Assembly (NCBI GenBank): GCA_018780645.1
Contig: JADMJJ010000030.1
Span: 1 to 52,960 of the forward strand
DNA from: Burkholderiaceae bacterium
GTDB lineage: Bacteria; Pseudomonadota; Gammaproteobacteria; Burkholderiales; Burkholderiaceae_C
DNA length: 52,960 bases
Direction of reading: 5' to 3'
Shown: piece by piece, positions 34,477 to 43,145 of the stretch
Numbering within the stretch: position 1 is the first letter of the stretch
How the letters are laid out: the number at the start of each line of letters is the position of its first letter
The notes under the pieces: generated by a model
Database searches by the model: none
What the model was told of the DNA's origin: nothing
What the model saw: the letters and a program-made list of their open reading frames with translations, nothing else
Made by a program: the position numbers and the translations under genes

Positions 34477-34799
34477 ACAGAATCGGCGCATTGCGAGCCG
34501 GCGTCAGTGGCCCGCTACTCTTGCCACGCCAACCTGGTTCCGCATAGGCACAGCCCCGCCAGACGACGGGCGCCTGTGCGGGGCCGAGGAGCGGAGTGGC
34601 TTGGGCCAGCACGCGCAAGCGTGCGTATCAACAATCTGACTGGGCGCGATTGTCCGAGCTGAGTGAGCGCAGCGAACGGTGCGAATTTTGCGCCCGCCCC
34701 AAGACGGGAGCACCGCAGGGCAGTCGCCCTGCAAGGGCGACCCCCGCACTGAAGCCCGGCGGCTGGCGGGGCTGGGCCTGCGCCGCCATCAGACCACGA
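34477..34799. other. Structured intergenic region
   Basis: This 323-bp gap between two convergent genes has no supported gene. It has several inverted repeats: GCCCCGC/GCGGGGC (34553-34559 with 34578-34584), a 6-bp stem with a GNRA-type loop (GCACGC, GCAA, GCGTGC at 34609-34624), and GGGCAG/CTGCCC-like and GGGCGA/TCGCCC-like pairs near 34719-34742. Some could terminate the Mn exporter or regulator transcripts. Confidence 0.5.
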
Positions 34800-35507
34800 C
34801 TACTGCAGGCTCCTGGCATCGACGTCCAGCAGCGCGGCCAGCCGGGTCTGGCCCTTGCGGGTCAGGCGCAGGCCGCGGCTGTCGAGCTCGGGTTGCAACC
34901 AGTCCTGTTCGCACAGGCGCTGCAGCCAGGCGGCACCCAAGGCCCCACCCAGATGGGGCTTGCGCTCGCTCCAGTCCAGGCAGGCGCAGGCGAAGCGGCG
35001 GCGCTTGGCTCGCGCCGCGGCCACATCGATGCCCAAGTCCTGGAGGGCCTGCTCGCCGGCCGGGCTCAGCGCGTAGGCACCGACCTCGGCCGCGCCATCG
35101 TCGGGGGCGAGCCAGGCCCGGGCCTGCGCATGCTCGTGCAGCAGCACGCCCAGCCGCCCGGCCAGATGGTCGTAACAGCGCCGGGCCAGACGCAGCGGCT
35201 GCGGTGTGCTCGGCTGGAAGCGCGGCGCGCTGACGCCGGCCAGCACCAGTAGCGCCTCCAGCGCCCGCGCGACCTCGGGGCTGGCGAGCTTGAAATAGCG
35301 GTGCTTGCCCTGAGCCAGCACATCCACCAGATGCTGCTGCCTGAGCCTGGCCAGGTGGCTGCTGGCCGTCGAGGCGCCGACCTCGCCCACCGCTGCCAGC
35401 TCGGTGGCGGTGCGGGCGTGGCCGTCCATCAGGCAGCACAGCATGCGTGCGCGGGCCGGGTCGGCAATGGCACCGGCCACCAGGGACAATTGCTGATCTG
35501 CATTCAT
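34800..35507 (-). CDS. ArsR-family transcriptional regulator with long C-terminal domain
   Basis: This 235-residue regulator has an N-terminal winged helix-turn-helix (residues 1-85; IADPARARMLCCLMDG, TASSHLARLRQQHLV). A C-terminal extension of about 140 residues is unusual for ArsR proteins of about 100 residues, but known in some larger members. The extension has a Cys-Ala-Cys segment (RFACACLDW) and a repeat-like helical pattern ending in a second winged-helix-like stretch (LRLTRKGQTRLAALL). It faces the P450 gene across 52 bp that hold an inverted repeat, so it probably represses itself and the P450-ABM operon. The ligand is unknown; the two extra cysteines could bind a metal or an electrophile. 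Confidence 0.88.
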   Translation of the reverse strand: MNADQQLSLVAGAIADPARARMLCCLMDGHARTATELAAVGEVGASTASSHLARLRQQHLVDVLAQGKHRYFKLASPEVARALEALLVLAGVSAPRFQPSTPQPLRLARRCYDHLAGRLGVLLHEHAQARAWLAPDDGAAEVGAYALSPAGEQALQDLGIDVAAARAKRRRFACACLDWSERKPHLGGALGAAWLQRLCEQDWLQPELDSRGLRLTRKGQTRLAALLDVDARSLQ

Positions 35508-35527
35508 GCTTCGATGCTAGACGAAGC

Positions 35528-35551
35528 GTATTGGCAATGACAAGTCAATAC
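35528..35551. promoter_or_regulatory. Probable ArsR-type operator in the divergent promoter
   Basis: GTATTGGC (35528-35535) and GTCAATAC (35544-35551) form an inverted repeat with 7 of 8 matching positions and an 8-bp spacer. It lies 20 bp from the ArsR start and 8 bp from the P450 start. The position would let the regulator block both genes. Confidence 0.7.
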
Positions 35552-35559
35552 TGACCCGC

Positions 35560-36597
35560 ATGAACACCTCCACCACGCCACAGCCGTTGCAGACCGGCCT
35601 GCTGTTCGATGCCGAGCGCCAGCTCTGGATCGCCGCCCATCCCGACACCGTACACGACGTGCTGCACCACCCCGGGCTGCGCGTGCGCCCCGTCGCCGAG
35701 CCGGTGCCCAAGGCGCTGGCCGGCGGGCCGGCCGGGGAAATGTTCGGCCGCTGGCTGCGCATGAGCGATGGCGCCGCGCACCAGGCCGGCAAACCGGCGC
35801 TGCGGGCAGCGCTACAGCGCTGGACCGAGGAGCACCGGATCGAGCTGCGGGCCTTGGTACAGACCAGCGCTGCGCGCCGGCTGCCCTTCGGCTGGCCCGA
35901 CTGGATGTGGGTCACGCCCGCCTCAAGCATGGCGCAAATGCTGGGCATCGCGGTCGAGCAGGCAGATGCACTGGCGCCGCTGTTGCGCGTATTGGCCAAG
36001 GGCTTTGCGCCGGGCGCCGATGAGCTTGCAGCACGGGCGGCGCATGAAGCGGCGCAGACCCTGCAGGGGCTGATCGCGAAGGCGCCACCGAGCCGCCTGC
36101 TGCGCGCCATCCGGGCCGAAGGCTGGGACGATGCTTCAGACGTGCAGGCCAATCTGGCCGGCCTGATCTGGCAAAGCTTCGAGGCCACGGCCGCACTGCT
36201 GGGCAATGGCCTGGTGGCGCTGGCCCGCGACGCCGAACTCGCCCGCAGGATGCGCGAGCGCGACGCTGACTGGGCGGCCCTGCTTCGCCAAGTCTGCCGC
36301 AGCGACGCGCCTATCCAGCAGACCCGCCGCTTTGCGCCGCAGCCGATGGACGTGGCGGGCACCGAGCTCCCCGCGGGCGCCTGCATCATCGTGGTCCTGT
36401 CTGGTGCTGGCACCTCGACCTTCGGCGATGGCCCCCACGCCTGCCCAGGGCAAGATCTGGCCCTGCTGATTGCAAGGTCGGCGCTGCAGCAGGCGCTGCA
36501 CAGCGGCATGGCCTGGCCCGCCGTCGATGATCTGCGCTATGAACCCGCCGCCAATCTGCGCGCACCCATCTTCGCCAACCCCAAGGTACAGACATGA
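35560..36597 (+). CDS. Short, atypical cytochrome P450
   Basis: This 345-residue protein is shorter than the usual 400 or so. The heme-binding loop is intact (FGDGPHACPGQDLA, with Cys295 as thiolate ligand), and a C-helix-like segment (HQAGKPALRAAL) is present. The K-helix ExxR motif is lost: the aligned stretch DWAALLRQ has Ala240 in place of Glu. The usual meander of about 25 residues (NRDP...F.P.R.) between the beta strand and the heme loop is missing. The I-helix segment is WQSFEATAALL. No frameshift is visible and both ends are intact, so this looks like a real but divergent P450. It overlaps the ABM gene by ATGA. It may be a peroxygenase or may have lost oxygen activation; the substrate is unknown. 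Confidence 0.85.
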   Translation: MNTSTTPQPLQTGLLFDAERQLWIAAHPDTVHDVLHHPGLRVRPVAEPVPKALAGGPAGEMFGRWLRMSDGAAHQAGKPALRAALQRWTEEHRIELRALVQTSAARRLPFGWPDWMWVTPASSMAQMLGIAVEQADALAPLLRVLAKGFAPGADELAARAAHEAAQTLQGLIAKAPPSRLLRAIRAEGWDDASDVQANLAGLIWQSFEATAALLGNGLVALARDAELARRMRERDADWAALLRQVCRSDAPIQQTRRFAPQPMDVAGTELPAGACIIVVLSGAGTSTFGDGPHACPGQDLALLIARSALQQALHSGMAWPAVDDLRYEPAANLRAPIFANPKVQT

Positions 36598-36938
36598 TCG
36601 CCATCATCTTTGAAGTGCAACCCCATGCCGGTCAACACCAGCACTATCTGGACCTGGCCGCCGACCTGCGCCCGCTGCTGGAGCAGATCGACGGCTTCAT
36701 CAGCATCGAGCGCTTCCAGAGCCTGAGCACACCGGGCAAGCTGCTGTCGCTGTCGTTCTTCCGCGACGAGGCTGCGGTGCAGGCCTGGCGCAATCTGGAG
36801 GCGCACCGCGCCACCCAAGCGCTGGGGCGAACCCAGGTGTTTGCCGACTACAGGCTGCGCGTGGCCGAGGTGCAGCGCGACTACGGCCTGCATGACCGTG
36901 CCCAGGCGCCGCAGGACAGCCGCGCCCGGCACGCTTGA
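36594..36938 (+). CDS. ABM-fold (antibiotic biosynthesis monooxygenase) protein
   Basis: This 114-residue protein has the ferredoxin-like ABM fold: FEVQPHAGQHQHYLDLAADL, GFISIERFQSL, LLSLSFFRDEAAVQAWRN. Members include quinone-forming monooxygenases and heme- or ligand-handling proteins, and most are dimers. The ATG overlaps the P450 stop (ATGA), so the two are probably translated together and cooperate. A role as partner enzyme on an aromatic or quinone substrate is an inference. Confidence 0.87.
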   Translation: MIAIIFEVQPHAGQHQHYLDLAADLRPLLEQIDGFISIERFQSLSTPGKLLSLSFFRDEAAVQAWRNLEAHRATQALGRTQVFADYRLRVAEVQRDYGLHDRAQAPQDSRARHA

Positions 36939-36944
36939 GGAGAT

Positions 36945-38057
36945 TCAGGCGAAGACCAGCGCGGTCGGGTTGCCGACGCCCACATACTGGCCGCTGTGCT
37001 GCAGGCCGCCGTCATCGGCAATGGCAAAGCTGGTGACCTGGTCGCTGCGCTGGTTGCAGACATGGAGCCAGCGGCCGCTCGGATCGATGGTGCAGCTGCG
37101 CGGGTAGGAGCCCTGGGCCCAGACCTCGCCCTGCCAGCTCGGCGCGCCGTCGGCGGCGAGGGCAAAGATCGCGATCGAATCATGCAGGCGGTTCAGCGCG
37201 TACAGATGCCGTCCGTCGGCCGAGACGCGCAGGTCCGAGGCATAGCTGGTGCCTTGATAGCCCGGTGGCAGGCTGCTGAGTTCGCTGCGCGTCGTCAGCG
37301 CGCCGCTGCCGGCATCGAAGGCCAGCCAACTGAGCGTCGATGACTCCTCGCCGAGCACATAGCAATGCCCGGCGTCCAGCGGATGAAAGGCCAGATGCCG
37401 CGGCCCGGCGCCCGCCGAGGCCTGCCAGCGCTGTGGCGCACTCAGCTCGCCGCTGGCGGCATCGAAGCGCCAGGCAACAATGCAGTCCAGCCCCAGGTCG
37501 GTGACCAGTACAAAGCGGCCGCCGGGATCGCACTGGGCCATGTGGGCATGGGGCGCGTCATGGCCGCTGTTGGCATGACTGGCGGCCGGGCCCCGCGCGG
37601 CTTGCGTCGGGCCTAGCGCGGCGCCGGTTTCGGCCGCCCGGCGCGTGCACAGCACTTCACCCAGCCGGCCATCGTCGGCCAGGCTCACGACCGCCACATC
37701 GGCCGAGCCGTAGTGCGCCACAAAAGCGTGGCGGCCGCCAGGATGCAGACCCATGTGCACAGGCCCTGTGCCGCCGGACGGCACGGTATTGAGCAAGGTC
37801 AGCAGGCCGCTGGTGGCATCGATGCGGTAGGCACTGAGAGAGCCGCCCGGGCCCTCGTCGTCGCCATGCTCGTTGACGGCATACAGCGTGCGCCCGTCGG
37901 CGGACACACGCAGCCAGCTGGGGTTGTGACCATGCGGTGTCACGCCCGCGGCCTGCAGCCAGCCGCTGTGCTCGTCATGCGTGAACGCATGAATGCCTTG
38001 GCTCAAGGGGCCGAAGACGCCCACAAATGCGTGTTGGGGATGGAAGGGAATGGGCAT
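36945..38057 (-). CDS. pgl: Lactonase family protein, 6-phosphogluconolactonase-like
   Basis: This 370-residue protein has the seven-bladed propeller pattern of the YbhE/Pgl family: repeated SADGRTLYAVNEHG, HPGGRHAFVAHYG, FHPLDAGHCYVLGE and RVSADGRHLYALNR. YbhE-type members hydrolyse 6-phosphogluconolactone. The sequence is not close enough to fix the substrate, so other lactonases are possible. The ATG at 38057 is preferred over a TTG at 38087. It converges on the ABM gene with a 6-bp gap. It lies on the same strand as, and 130 bp below, the carbohydrate-type TonB receptor gene. A hairpin GGCCGC/GCGGCC at 38155-38172 lies between them. Confidence 0.85.
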   Translation of the reverse strand: MPIPFHPQHAFVGVFGPLSQGIHAFTHDEHSGWLQAAGVTPHGHNPSWLRVSADGRTLYAVNEHGDDEGPGGSLSAYRIDATSGLLTLLNTVPSGGTGPVHMGLHPGGRHAFVAHYGSADVAVVSLADDGRLGEVLCTRRAAETGAALGPTQAARGPAASHANSGHDAPHAHMAQCDPGGRFVLVTDLGLDCIVAWRFDAASGELSAPQRWQASAGAGPRHLAFHPLDAGHCYVLGEESSTLSWLAFDAGSGALTTRSELSSLPPGYQGTSYASDLRVSADGRHLYALNRLHDSIAIFALAADGAPSWQGEVWAQGSYPRSCTIDPSGRWLHVCNQRSDQVTSFAIADDGGLQHSGQYVGVGNPTALVFA

Positions 38058-38187
38058 GGGCGGCGTTTTCCGAAAGGGGGCTTGCAATGCAAGTATCCCA
38101 AAGCAGGAAGCCCCCGGCTTGCACCGGTGGCCTGTTCAGGCAGCGGATCAGCCTGGCCGCTTGCAGGCGGCCTGTCCGACGCCTGTC

Positions 38188-40929
38188 TCAGTACTTGATA
38201 CGCGCCGTGAGATAGAACTGGCGGCCGTTGCGGTAGATCGAACGCGGCTGGTCGTCGTTCAGCGCGTAGTACTTCAGCTTCGGATCGTTCAGGTTCTGGC
38301 CGTCCAGGCTGAACGAGACCTTGTCGTTCAGCTTGAAGCCCAGCGACGCCGACAGCACGCCGCCCGCCGCCTGGTTGAAGTCATAGCCGCGATCCTGGCC
38401 GACATACAGCGACGAACGATGGCTGTAGTTGGCACGCAGGCTCCACCGGTCGTTCTCGAAGAAGCCACCCACGGTGACGGTGTTCTTCGAGGCGCCGCGC
38501 AGCGCATGGCCATCGGCGTCTGCCGCGTCGGTGTAGGTGTAGTTCGCGCTGACGCCGAAGTTGCCCGCCACCGGCATTTCACCGGCCAGCTCGAAGCCCT
38601 TGACCTTGGCACCCTTGTTGACCGGTGTGGTCAGCAGGTAGTTGGCCATCACCGTCTGGCCATTGAACTCGGTCAGGTACTGGGCCTGCGAGGTGCCGGC
38701 CGTGATGTAGCTGCCTATGTCCATATAGAACAGGCCCGCCGAGGCGAAGGAGCGCGGCGCGAAGTACCACTCCAGATTCGCGTCGAGGTTGGTCGAGCGC
38801 ACCGGGTCCAGATAGGGGTTGCCACCGGCGCCGCCGCCGGTGCCCGTCGGCGTGGCCGGCTTGCTGAGCGATACCGAGCCGGCCAGCGAGGTGTAGTCGG
38901 GCCGCGTCATGGTTCTGGCCACCGAGACGCGGGCGATCAAGTCCTTCTGCAGATCCAGCTTCAGGCTGGCGCTGGGCAACACATCGGTGTAGCTGCGCGA
39001 GATGGCGGTTGGCAGGTAGGCACCGAAGGCCGAGCCGGTGATGGCCCCCTGCGTGGTCGGCGTCGCGCCGACCGCAAAGTCGGCGACCGACTTGGTGCGC
39101 ACCGCGCGCAGGCCGATCACGCCGGACCAGCCCTTGCCCTCCAGCATGCCTTGCACATAGGCGGCATCGGTGGTCTCGGCCACGCCGTAGTCCTTGGCCC
39201 AGTCGTGGCGCAGCGGCAGGGCACGGCGAGCGTACTTGGCTGCAAGCTCGGCCAGCTGGGCCGGGGTGAAATAGGCAATGTTGGTCGGGAAGCCGCTGCC
39301 CAGGCCCGAGCCGAAGTTGCCCGGGTAGAGCTGGCCCTGGGCCGGGATATTGCCCGGCGTGGCCGGCGACAAAGCCGCGGGACAGCTGGCGTTGAAGGCG
39401 CTGCCGTCCGCGCACTGCGGGCCCTGGCCGACGATCTGACCGGTGCGACGGTCATGCTTGGCATGACGCACACCGAACTTGAGGCCCGAAAAGATGCCGC
39501 CCTCGAAGGCGTACTCGCCGTCCAGATGCAACCAGTCCTCCTTGTCGCTGACGACCAGGTTCTGCTCACCCCAGATCCAGCCGAACTGCCAGCCATCGCT
39601 CTTGCCGGGGTTCAGGCCCACATCGAACGATGGCGCGCTGTTGACGCCGTTGAGTCGCCAGGCGCCGCCGCTGCCCACCGCGTCGAGCTGCAGCACGTCC
39701 TGTGCTCGGGTCTCGCCCCGGCCCTTGGAGGTGCCAGCCTTGGCGCTCAAGGTCAGCGCGCTGTTGACCTGCCAGCGGCCATCCAGGTTGACGAAGTTGG
39801 CAGTGGCGCGCGAGTCGGGGCGCGAGATCGGGTCGATTTCGCCGTAGGTGCGACCCGGCGTCGGCGCGAACTTGGCCTCGACGAGGGTCTTCACGCCGCC
39901 CTTGTCGCTGATCACATAACCGGGCAGCGGTGCCTGGCCCTCACCCCTTTCCAGGATCTTGTTGGGCATCAGCAGGTAGTTGTTGTTGTAGTTCTTCGCC
40001 CTCAACTCCGAGCTGAAGGCCGACAGGCCCAGATCGATGTCATTGCTGGGCTTGAGCTGCAACTCGATCAGGCCGCCGGTGCGCTTGCGCTCCTGCTGGA
40101 ACAGGGCCGAGCCGATCGAGATCGGGTATAGCACTCCGGCCAGCTTGGGGTCGGCCAGGGCGATCTTGCTGCCCGGGGAGATCTTTTCGTAGCTCAGCGT
40201 TTCCACGCCGTCGCGGCGCAGATTGCGCTCTTCGCTGAACACCTGGGCCAGCACACCAAAGGTCTTGGCCTCGTTCTTGAAGGCGAACAGGCCGTTGAGC
40301 TGCGGGTCGGACTTCTTGGCCAGCTGCGAGTTGACCAGGCCTACCGAGGCCTCGGCCGTCAGCGCCTGGCTGAAGGCCAGCGGGCGGCGGGTGATGATGT
40401 CCACCGAGCCCGTCGTGCCCCCCTCCACCAGCGAGGCCTCGGGGCTCTTGCGCACGACCACGCGACTGACCAGGGACGAGGGCAGCAGCGCGAAGCTGAC
40501 ACCGCGGCCGACATTGCCGAACTGGCTCAGCACAAACCAGTCGCCGCTGGCCACGCCATGGCCGTTGATCAGGGTCTGCGTCAGGCTCGGGTCGGTGCCG
40601 CGCAGGCCGATGCGGTCACTCTCGTCGAAGCCGCCCTCGCCCGACACGGCATTGCTGACCACCACACCCGGAATGCGGGCCAGCGAGTCGGCCACGTTCT
40701 TGTCGGGCATCTTGCCTATGTCTTCGGCGCTGATCACGTCCACATGCGCGTCGGCATTGCGTTTGACGTTGATCGACTTCTCCTGCGAGGCGCGGATGCC
40801 GGTCACGATCACCGTGTCCAGCGCCTCGGCGGCTTTCGGAGCGGCCGTCTGTGCGTAGGCGCTGCTGCACAGCGCGAGAACGGCGGCGGCGGCCACCGGC
40901 GTGAAGCGGATGTGTTCTCTTGATTTCAT
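38188..40929 (-). CDS. TonB-dependent receptor, carbohydrate (CUT-locus) type
   Basis: This 913-residue outer-membrane receptor starts at ATG 40929. The signal peptide (core VAAAAVLALCSSAYA) is followed by a TonB box (DTVIVTGIR). The plug domain has ISAEDIGKMPDKNVADSLARIPGV and VVVRKSPEASLVEGGTTGSVDIITRRP. This plug type is typical of the Xanthomonas/Caulobacter receptors that import oligosaccharides. The barrel ends with an aromatic-containing strand (FYLTARIKY). It is divergent from a response-regulator/kinase pair, with a PmrA-like box at 41058-41074 between them. The substrate is inferred as a sugar polymer fragment, perhaps a chitooligosaccharide given the rest of the locus. Confidence 0.92.
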   Translation of the reverse strand: MKSREHIRFTPVAAAAVLALCSSAYAQTAAPKAAEALDTVIVTGIRASQEKSINVKRNADAHVDVISAEDIGKMPDKNVADSLARIPGVVVSNAVSGEGGFDESDRIGLRGTDPSLTQTLINGHGVASGDWFVLSQFGNVGRGVSFALLPSSLVSRVVVRKSPEASLVEGGTTGSVDIITRRPLAFSQALTAEASVGLVNSQLAKKSDPQLNGLFAFKNEAKTFGVLAQVFSEERNLRRDGVETLSYEKISPGSKIALADPKLAGVLYPISIGSALFQQERKRTGGLIELQLKPSNDIDLGLSAFSSELRAKNYNNNYLLMPNKILERGEGQAPLPGYVISDKGGVKTLVEAKFAPTPGRTYGEIDPISRPDSRATANFVNLDGRWQVNSALTLSAKAGTSKGRGETRAQDVLQLDAVGSGGAWRLNGVNSAPSFDVGLNPGKSDGWQFGWIWGEQNLVVSDKEDWLHLDGEYAFEGGIFSGLKFGVRHAKHDRRTGQIVGQGPQCADGSAFNASCPAALSPATPGNIPAQGQLYPGNFGSGLGSGFPTNIAYFTPAQLAELAAKYARRALPLRHDWAKDYGVAETTDAAYVQGMLEGKGWSGVIGLRAVRTKSVADFAVGATPTTQGAITGSAFGAYLPTAISRSYTDVLPSASLKLDLQKDLIARVSVARTMTRPDYTSLAGSVSLSKPATPTGTGGGAGGNPYLDPVRSTNLDANLEWYFAPRSFASAGLFYMDIGSYITAGTSQAQYLTEFNGQTVMANYLLTTPVNKGAKVKGFELAGEMPVAGNFGVSANYTYTDAADADGHALRGASKNTVTVGGFFENDRWSLRANYSHRSSLYVGQDRGYDFNQAAGGVLSASLGFKLNDKVSFSLDGQNLNDPKLKYYALNDDQPRSIYRNGRQFYLTARIKY

Positions 40930-41057
40930 ATTGTCCCCAATAGGTCGGCGGTAGGTACACAGCGACGTGTCGCTCACTGCAAATCCGGCTGTCCTGCAAC
41001 TGGTTTTGAAGTGGTAGCTAATGTCTCGCCTCAATATTCAGGGTTCATAAAGAGCGC

Positions 41058-41074
41058 CTTAATGCCAAGTTAAT
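41058..41074 (+). promoter_or_regulatory. PmrA/QseB-like box and -10 of the first two-component system
   Basis: CTTAAT, GCCAA, GTTAAT is a direct repeat of TTAA hexamers with a 5-bp spacer (11-bp period), like the PmrA box (YTTAAK-N5-YTTAAK). A -10-like TACAGT follows at 41086-41091, after 11 bp. The ATG at 41100 is 8 bp further on, so the mRNA appears nearly leaderless. The box lies between divergent genes and may also serve the receptor gene. Confidence 0.7.
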
Positions 41075-41099
41075 GTCCTTGACAGTACAGTCCATAAAA

Positions 41100-41759
41100 A
41101 TGAGAGTTTGCCTGGTAGAAGACGATCTGATCCTGGGGCGGTCCCTGCAGTCCGCGCTGCAGGACGCTGGTAATGAAGTGGTATGGATACGACGCAGCGT
41201 CGATGCCAGGCACTGGGTCAGCGAAGAACCTTTCGATGCCTTATTGCTTGACCTGGGCCTGCCCGACGGCAACGGCATGGACGTGCTGCGCCAGTTGCGC
41301 GCCGAGGGCAAGCGGGTGCCCATCCTGGTGATCACCGCCCGCGACAGCATCGAGGACCGGCTCAACGGCCTGGACATGGGTGCCGACGACTATGTGCTCA
41401 AGCCCTTCATCACCGCCGAGCTGCTGGCGCGGCTGCGCGCCGTGGTGCGGCGCTCGGGCCAGTGGCTGGCCGAGTCCGATGGCTCGAAGTGGGTGTGCAA
41501 GGACCTGGTGCTGGACGAGCGCCGCATGGTACTGACCCGCGCTGGCGCGCCGGTGGGCCTGTCCAAGACCGAGTTCGCCCTGCTGCACACCTTGATGCGC
41601 TACCCCGACCGCGTGCTGACCCGCCGCGAGCTGGAGGCCAGGGCCCTGCCGCACAGTGACGGCCAGGCGCTGGATGTGCACATCTTCAATCTGCGCAAAA
41701 AGATCGGTGACGGCTATGTGCGCACCGTGCGCGGCGTCGGTTATGTGGTGGAGACCTGA
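41100..41759 (+). CDS. OmpR/QseB-family response regulator (first copy)
   Basis: This 219-residue protein has a receiver domain with acidic residues Asp8/Asp9, phospho-Asp51 (LLLDLGLPDG) and Lys in YVLKPF. A C-terminal OmpR-type winged helix follows (LSKTEFALLHTLM, LDVHIFNLRKKIG). The ATG at 41100 has no ribosome binding site and sits 8 bp after a -10-like motif. The stop overlaps the kinase start (TGATG). It is roughly 70% identical by eye to the second regulator at 48755 in the receiver. It should bind TTAA-type direct repeats like the one in its own promoter. Confidence 0.93.
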   Translation: MRVCLVEDDLILGRSLQSALQDAGNEVVWIRRSVDARHWVSEEPFDALLLDLGLPDGNGMDVLRQLRAEGKRVPILVITARDSIEDRLNGLDMGADDYVLKPFITAELLARLRAVVRRSGQWLAESDGSKWVCKDLVLDERRMVLTRAGAPVGLSKTEFALLHTLMRYPDRVLTRRELEARALPHSDGQALDVHIFNLRKKIGDGYVRTVRGVGYVVET

Positions 41760-43141
41760 TGGCCCAGCGCCCCAAAACCCTGCTGGGCCGCATGTGGCTG
41801 GGCCTTGCCGCCACGCTGCTGCTGGTCTGGCTGGGCCTGATTGCCCGCGAGGTCTACGGCGTGCTGGTCGAACAACGCGGCAGCGCCACGGCGGGGAACA
41901 AGTTCTTCGCGCGCGGCAGTCTCTCGGTGGCGAGTTTGCACAAGGACCGGCCGCAGGAGCTGGCCCAGGCCCTGATCGAGTCGGAGCGGCGGGGGCAGCT
42001 GTTCTGGGACGAGCTGGGCTATGACCCGCCGGCCCACCGCCTGGTGGTGAGCATTGACGGCAAGATCGTCCATGACGAGACCAAGATGAGCCCCGACTCC
42101 GTGACCCGGCTGGGCAGCCATCTCGCCCCCACGCAGAGCGCGCACGACCGCTGGCTCTACGCCGACTTCGCCTCGGCGGATGGCGCCGTCCGGGTGCAGC
42201 GCTGGGAGGAGGTCCCGGGCGGCTGGCACTTCAGCATCGCCGGCCTGTCCTATTACGCCAAGCCCCTGCTGTTCACACTGCCGCTGCTGTTGCTGCCCTC
42301 ATGGCTGACCCTGCGTGCCGGCTTGCGGCCGCTGCGCAGCATGGGCCACGATATTGCGCGTCGCCCCGAGACCGACCTCTCGCCGCTGCCGCCCTCGCCC
42401 TATGCCGAGCTGTCGCCGGTGGTCGATGCGGCGAACCGCTTGATGCAACGGCTGGAGCTGCGCCTGAATCGCGAGCGCGAGTTCCTGGTGGACGCTGCAC
42501 ACGAGCTGAAAACCCCGCTGGCGGTGGTGCAGGTGAATGCCGAGAGTCTGCTCACCGCACCCAATATCGAGCGCCAGCAGGCGGCACGCGAGCGCCTGCG
42601 CGAGGGCGTGCAACGCGTCAGCCATGTGGTGCATCAGCTGCTGTCGCTCAACCGCTCGCAGCGCGAGCTGCAGGCCCCGGACCGCCAGTCTCACGACCTG
42701 GTGGCACTGACCCGCGACCGCATCGGCCTGCTGCTGGCCCTGGCCAAGCACCGCCAGATCGAGCTGGAGCTGCAGTCGCCCGAGGAGGCCTGGATGATGA
42801 TGTCACGCGAGTGCATGGGCTCGCTGATCGACAACCTGGTGGACAACGCGATCAAGTACACCCCAGCCGGAGGCCAGGTGCTGGTGCGGATCGCCCAGGA
42901 CGAAGCCGCGCTGGAGTTCAGCGTCAGCGACAACGGCCCGGGCATTCCGCCGGAGCTGCGCCACCAGGTGTTCGAGCGCTTCTACCGCATGCCCGACCAG
43001 GATCAATCGGGCAGCGGCCTGGGCCTGAGCATCGTCGAGCGCACCGCCGGCCAGTATGGCGGCAGCGTTGCGCTGGCCACAGGGCTGGAGGGCCGGGGCT
43101 TGAGCGCCACGGTGCGCTTCCCGCGAGATCAGGCCACATGA
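41759..43141 (+). CDS. Sensor histidine kinase (first copy)
   Basis: This 460-residue inner-membrane kinase has TM1 at about residues 10-30 and TM2 at 165-187, enclosing a periplasmic sensor of about 135 residues. A short HAMP-like linker leads to the H-box (FLVDAAHELKTPLA, His248), the N-box (NLVDNAIKYTP) and the G-boxes (DNGPGIPPE, GSGLGLSIVER). The start overlaps the regulator stop. The sensor shares patterns with the second kinase, for example ELGYDPP and VPGGWHFSI. A periplasmic sugar or oligosaccharide is the inferred signal. The gene converges on the GntR gene with a 4-bp gap. Confidence 0.92.
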   Translation: MAQRPKTLLGRMWLGLAATLLLVWLGLIAREVYGVLVEQRGSATAGNKFFARGSLSVASLHKDRPQELAQALIESERRGQLFWDELGYDPPAHRLVVSIDGKIVHDETKMSPDSVTRLGSHLAPTQSAHDRWLYADFASADGAVRVQRWEEVPGGWHFSIAGLSYYAKPLLFTLPLLLLPSWLTLRAGLRPLRSMGHDIARRPETDLSPLPPSPYAELSPVVDAANRLMQRLELRLNREREFLVDAAHELKTPLAVVQVNAESLLTAPNIERQQAARERLREGVQRVSHVVHQLLSLNRSQRELQAPDRQSHDLVALTRDRIGLLLALAKHRQIELELQSPEEAWMMMSRECMGSLIDNLVDNAIKYTPAGGQVLVRIAQDEAALEFSVSDNGPGIPPELRHQVFERFYRMPDQDQSGSGLGLSIVERTAGQYGGSVALATGLEGRGLSATVRFPRDQAT

Positions 43142-43145
43142 TCCC

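Noticed and set aside
35560-36597. P450 gene as a pseudogene
   Set aside because: The frame is open from a start next to an operator to a stop coupled with the next gene, and the heme loop is intact. The missing parts look like a divergent family trait rather than decay.
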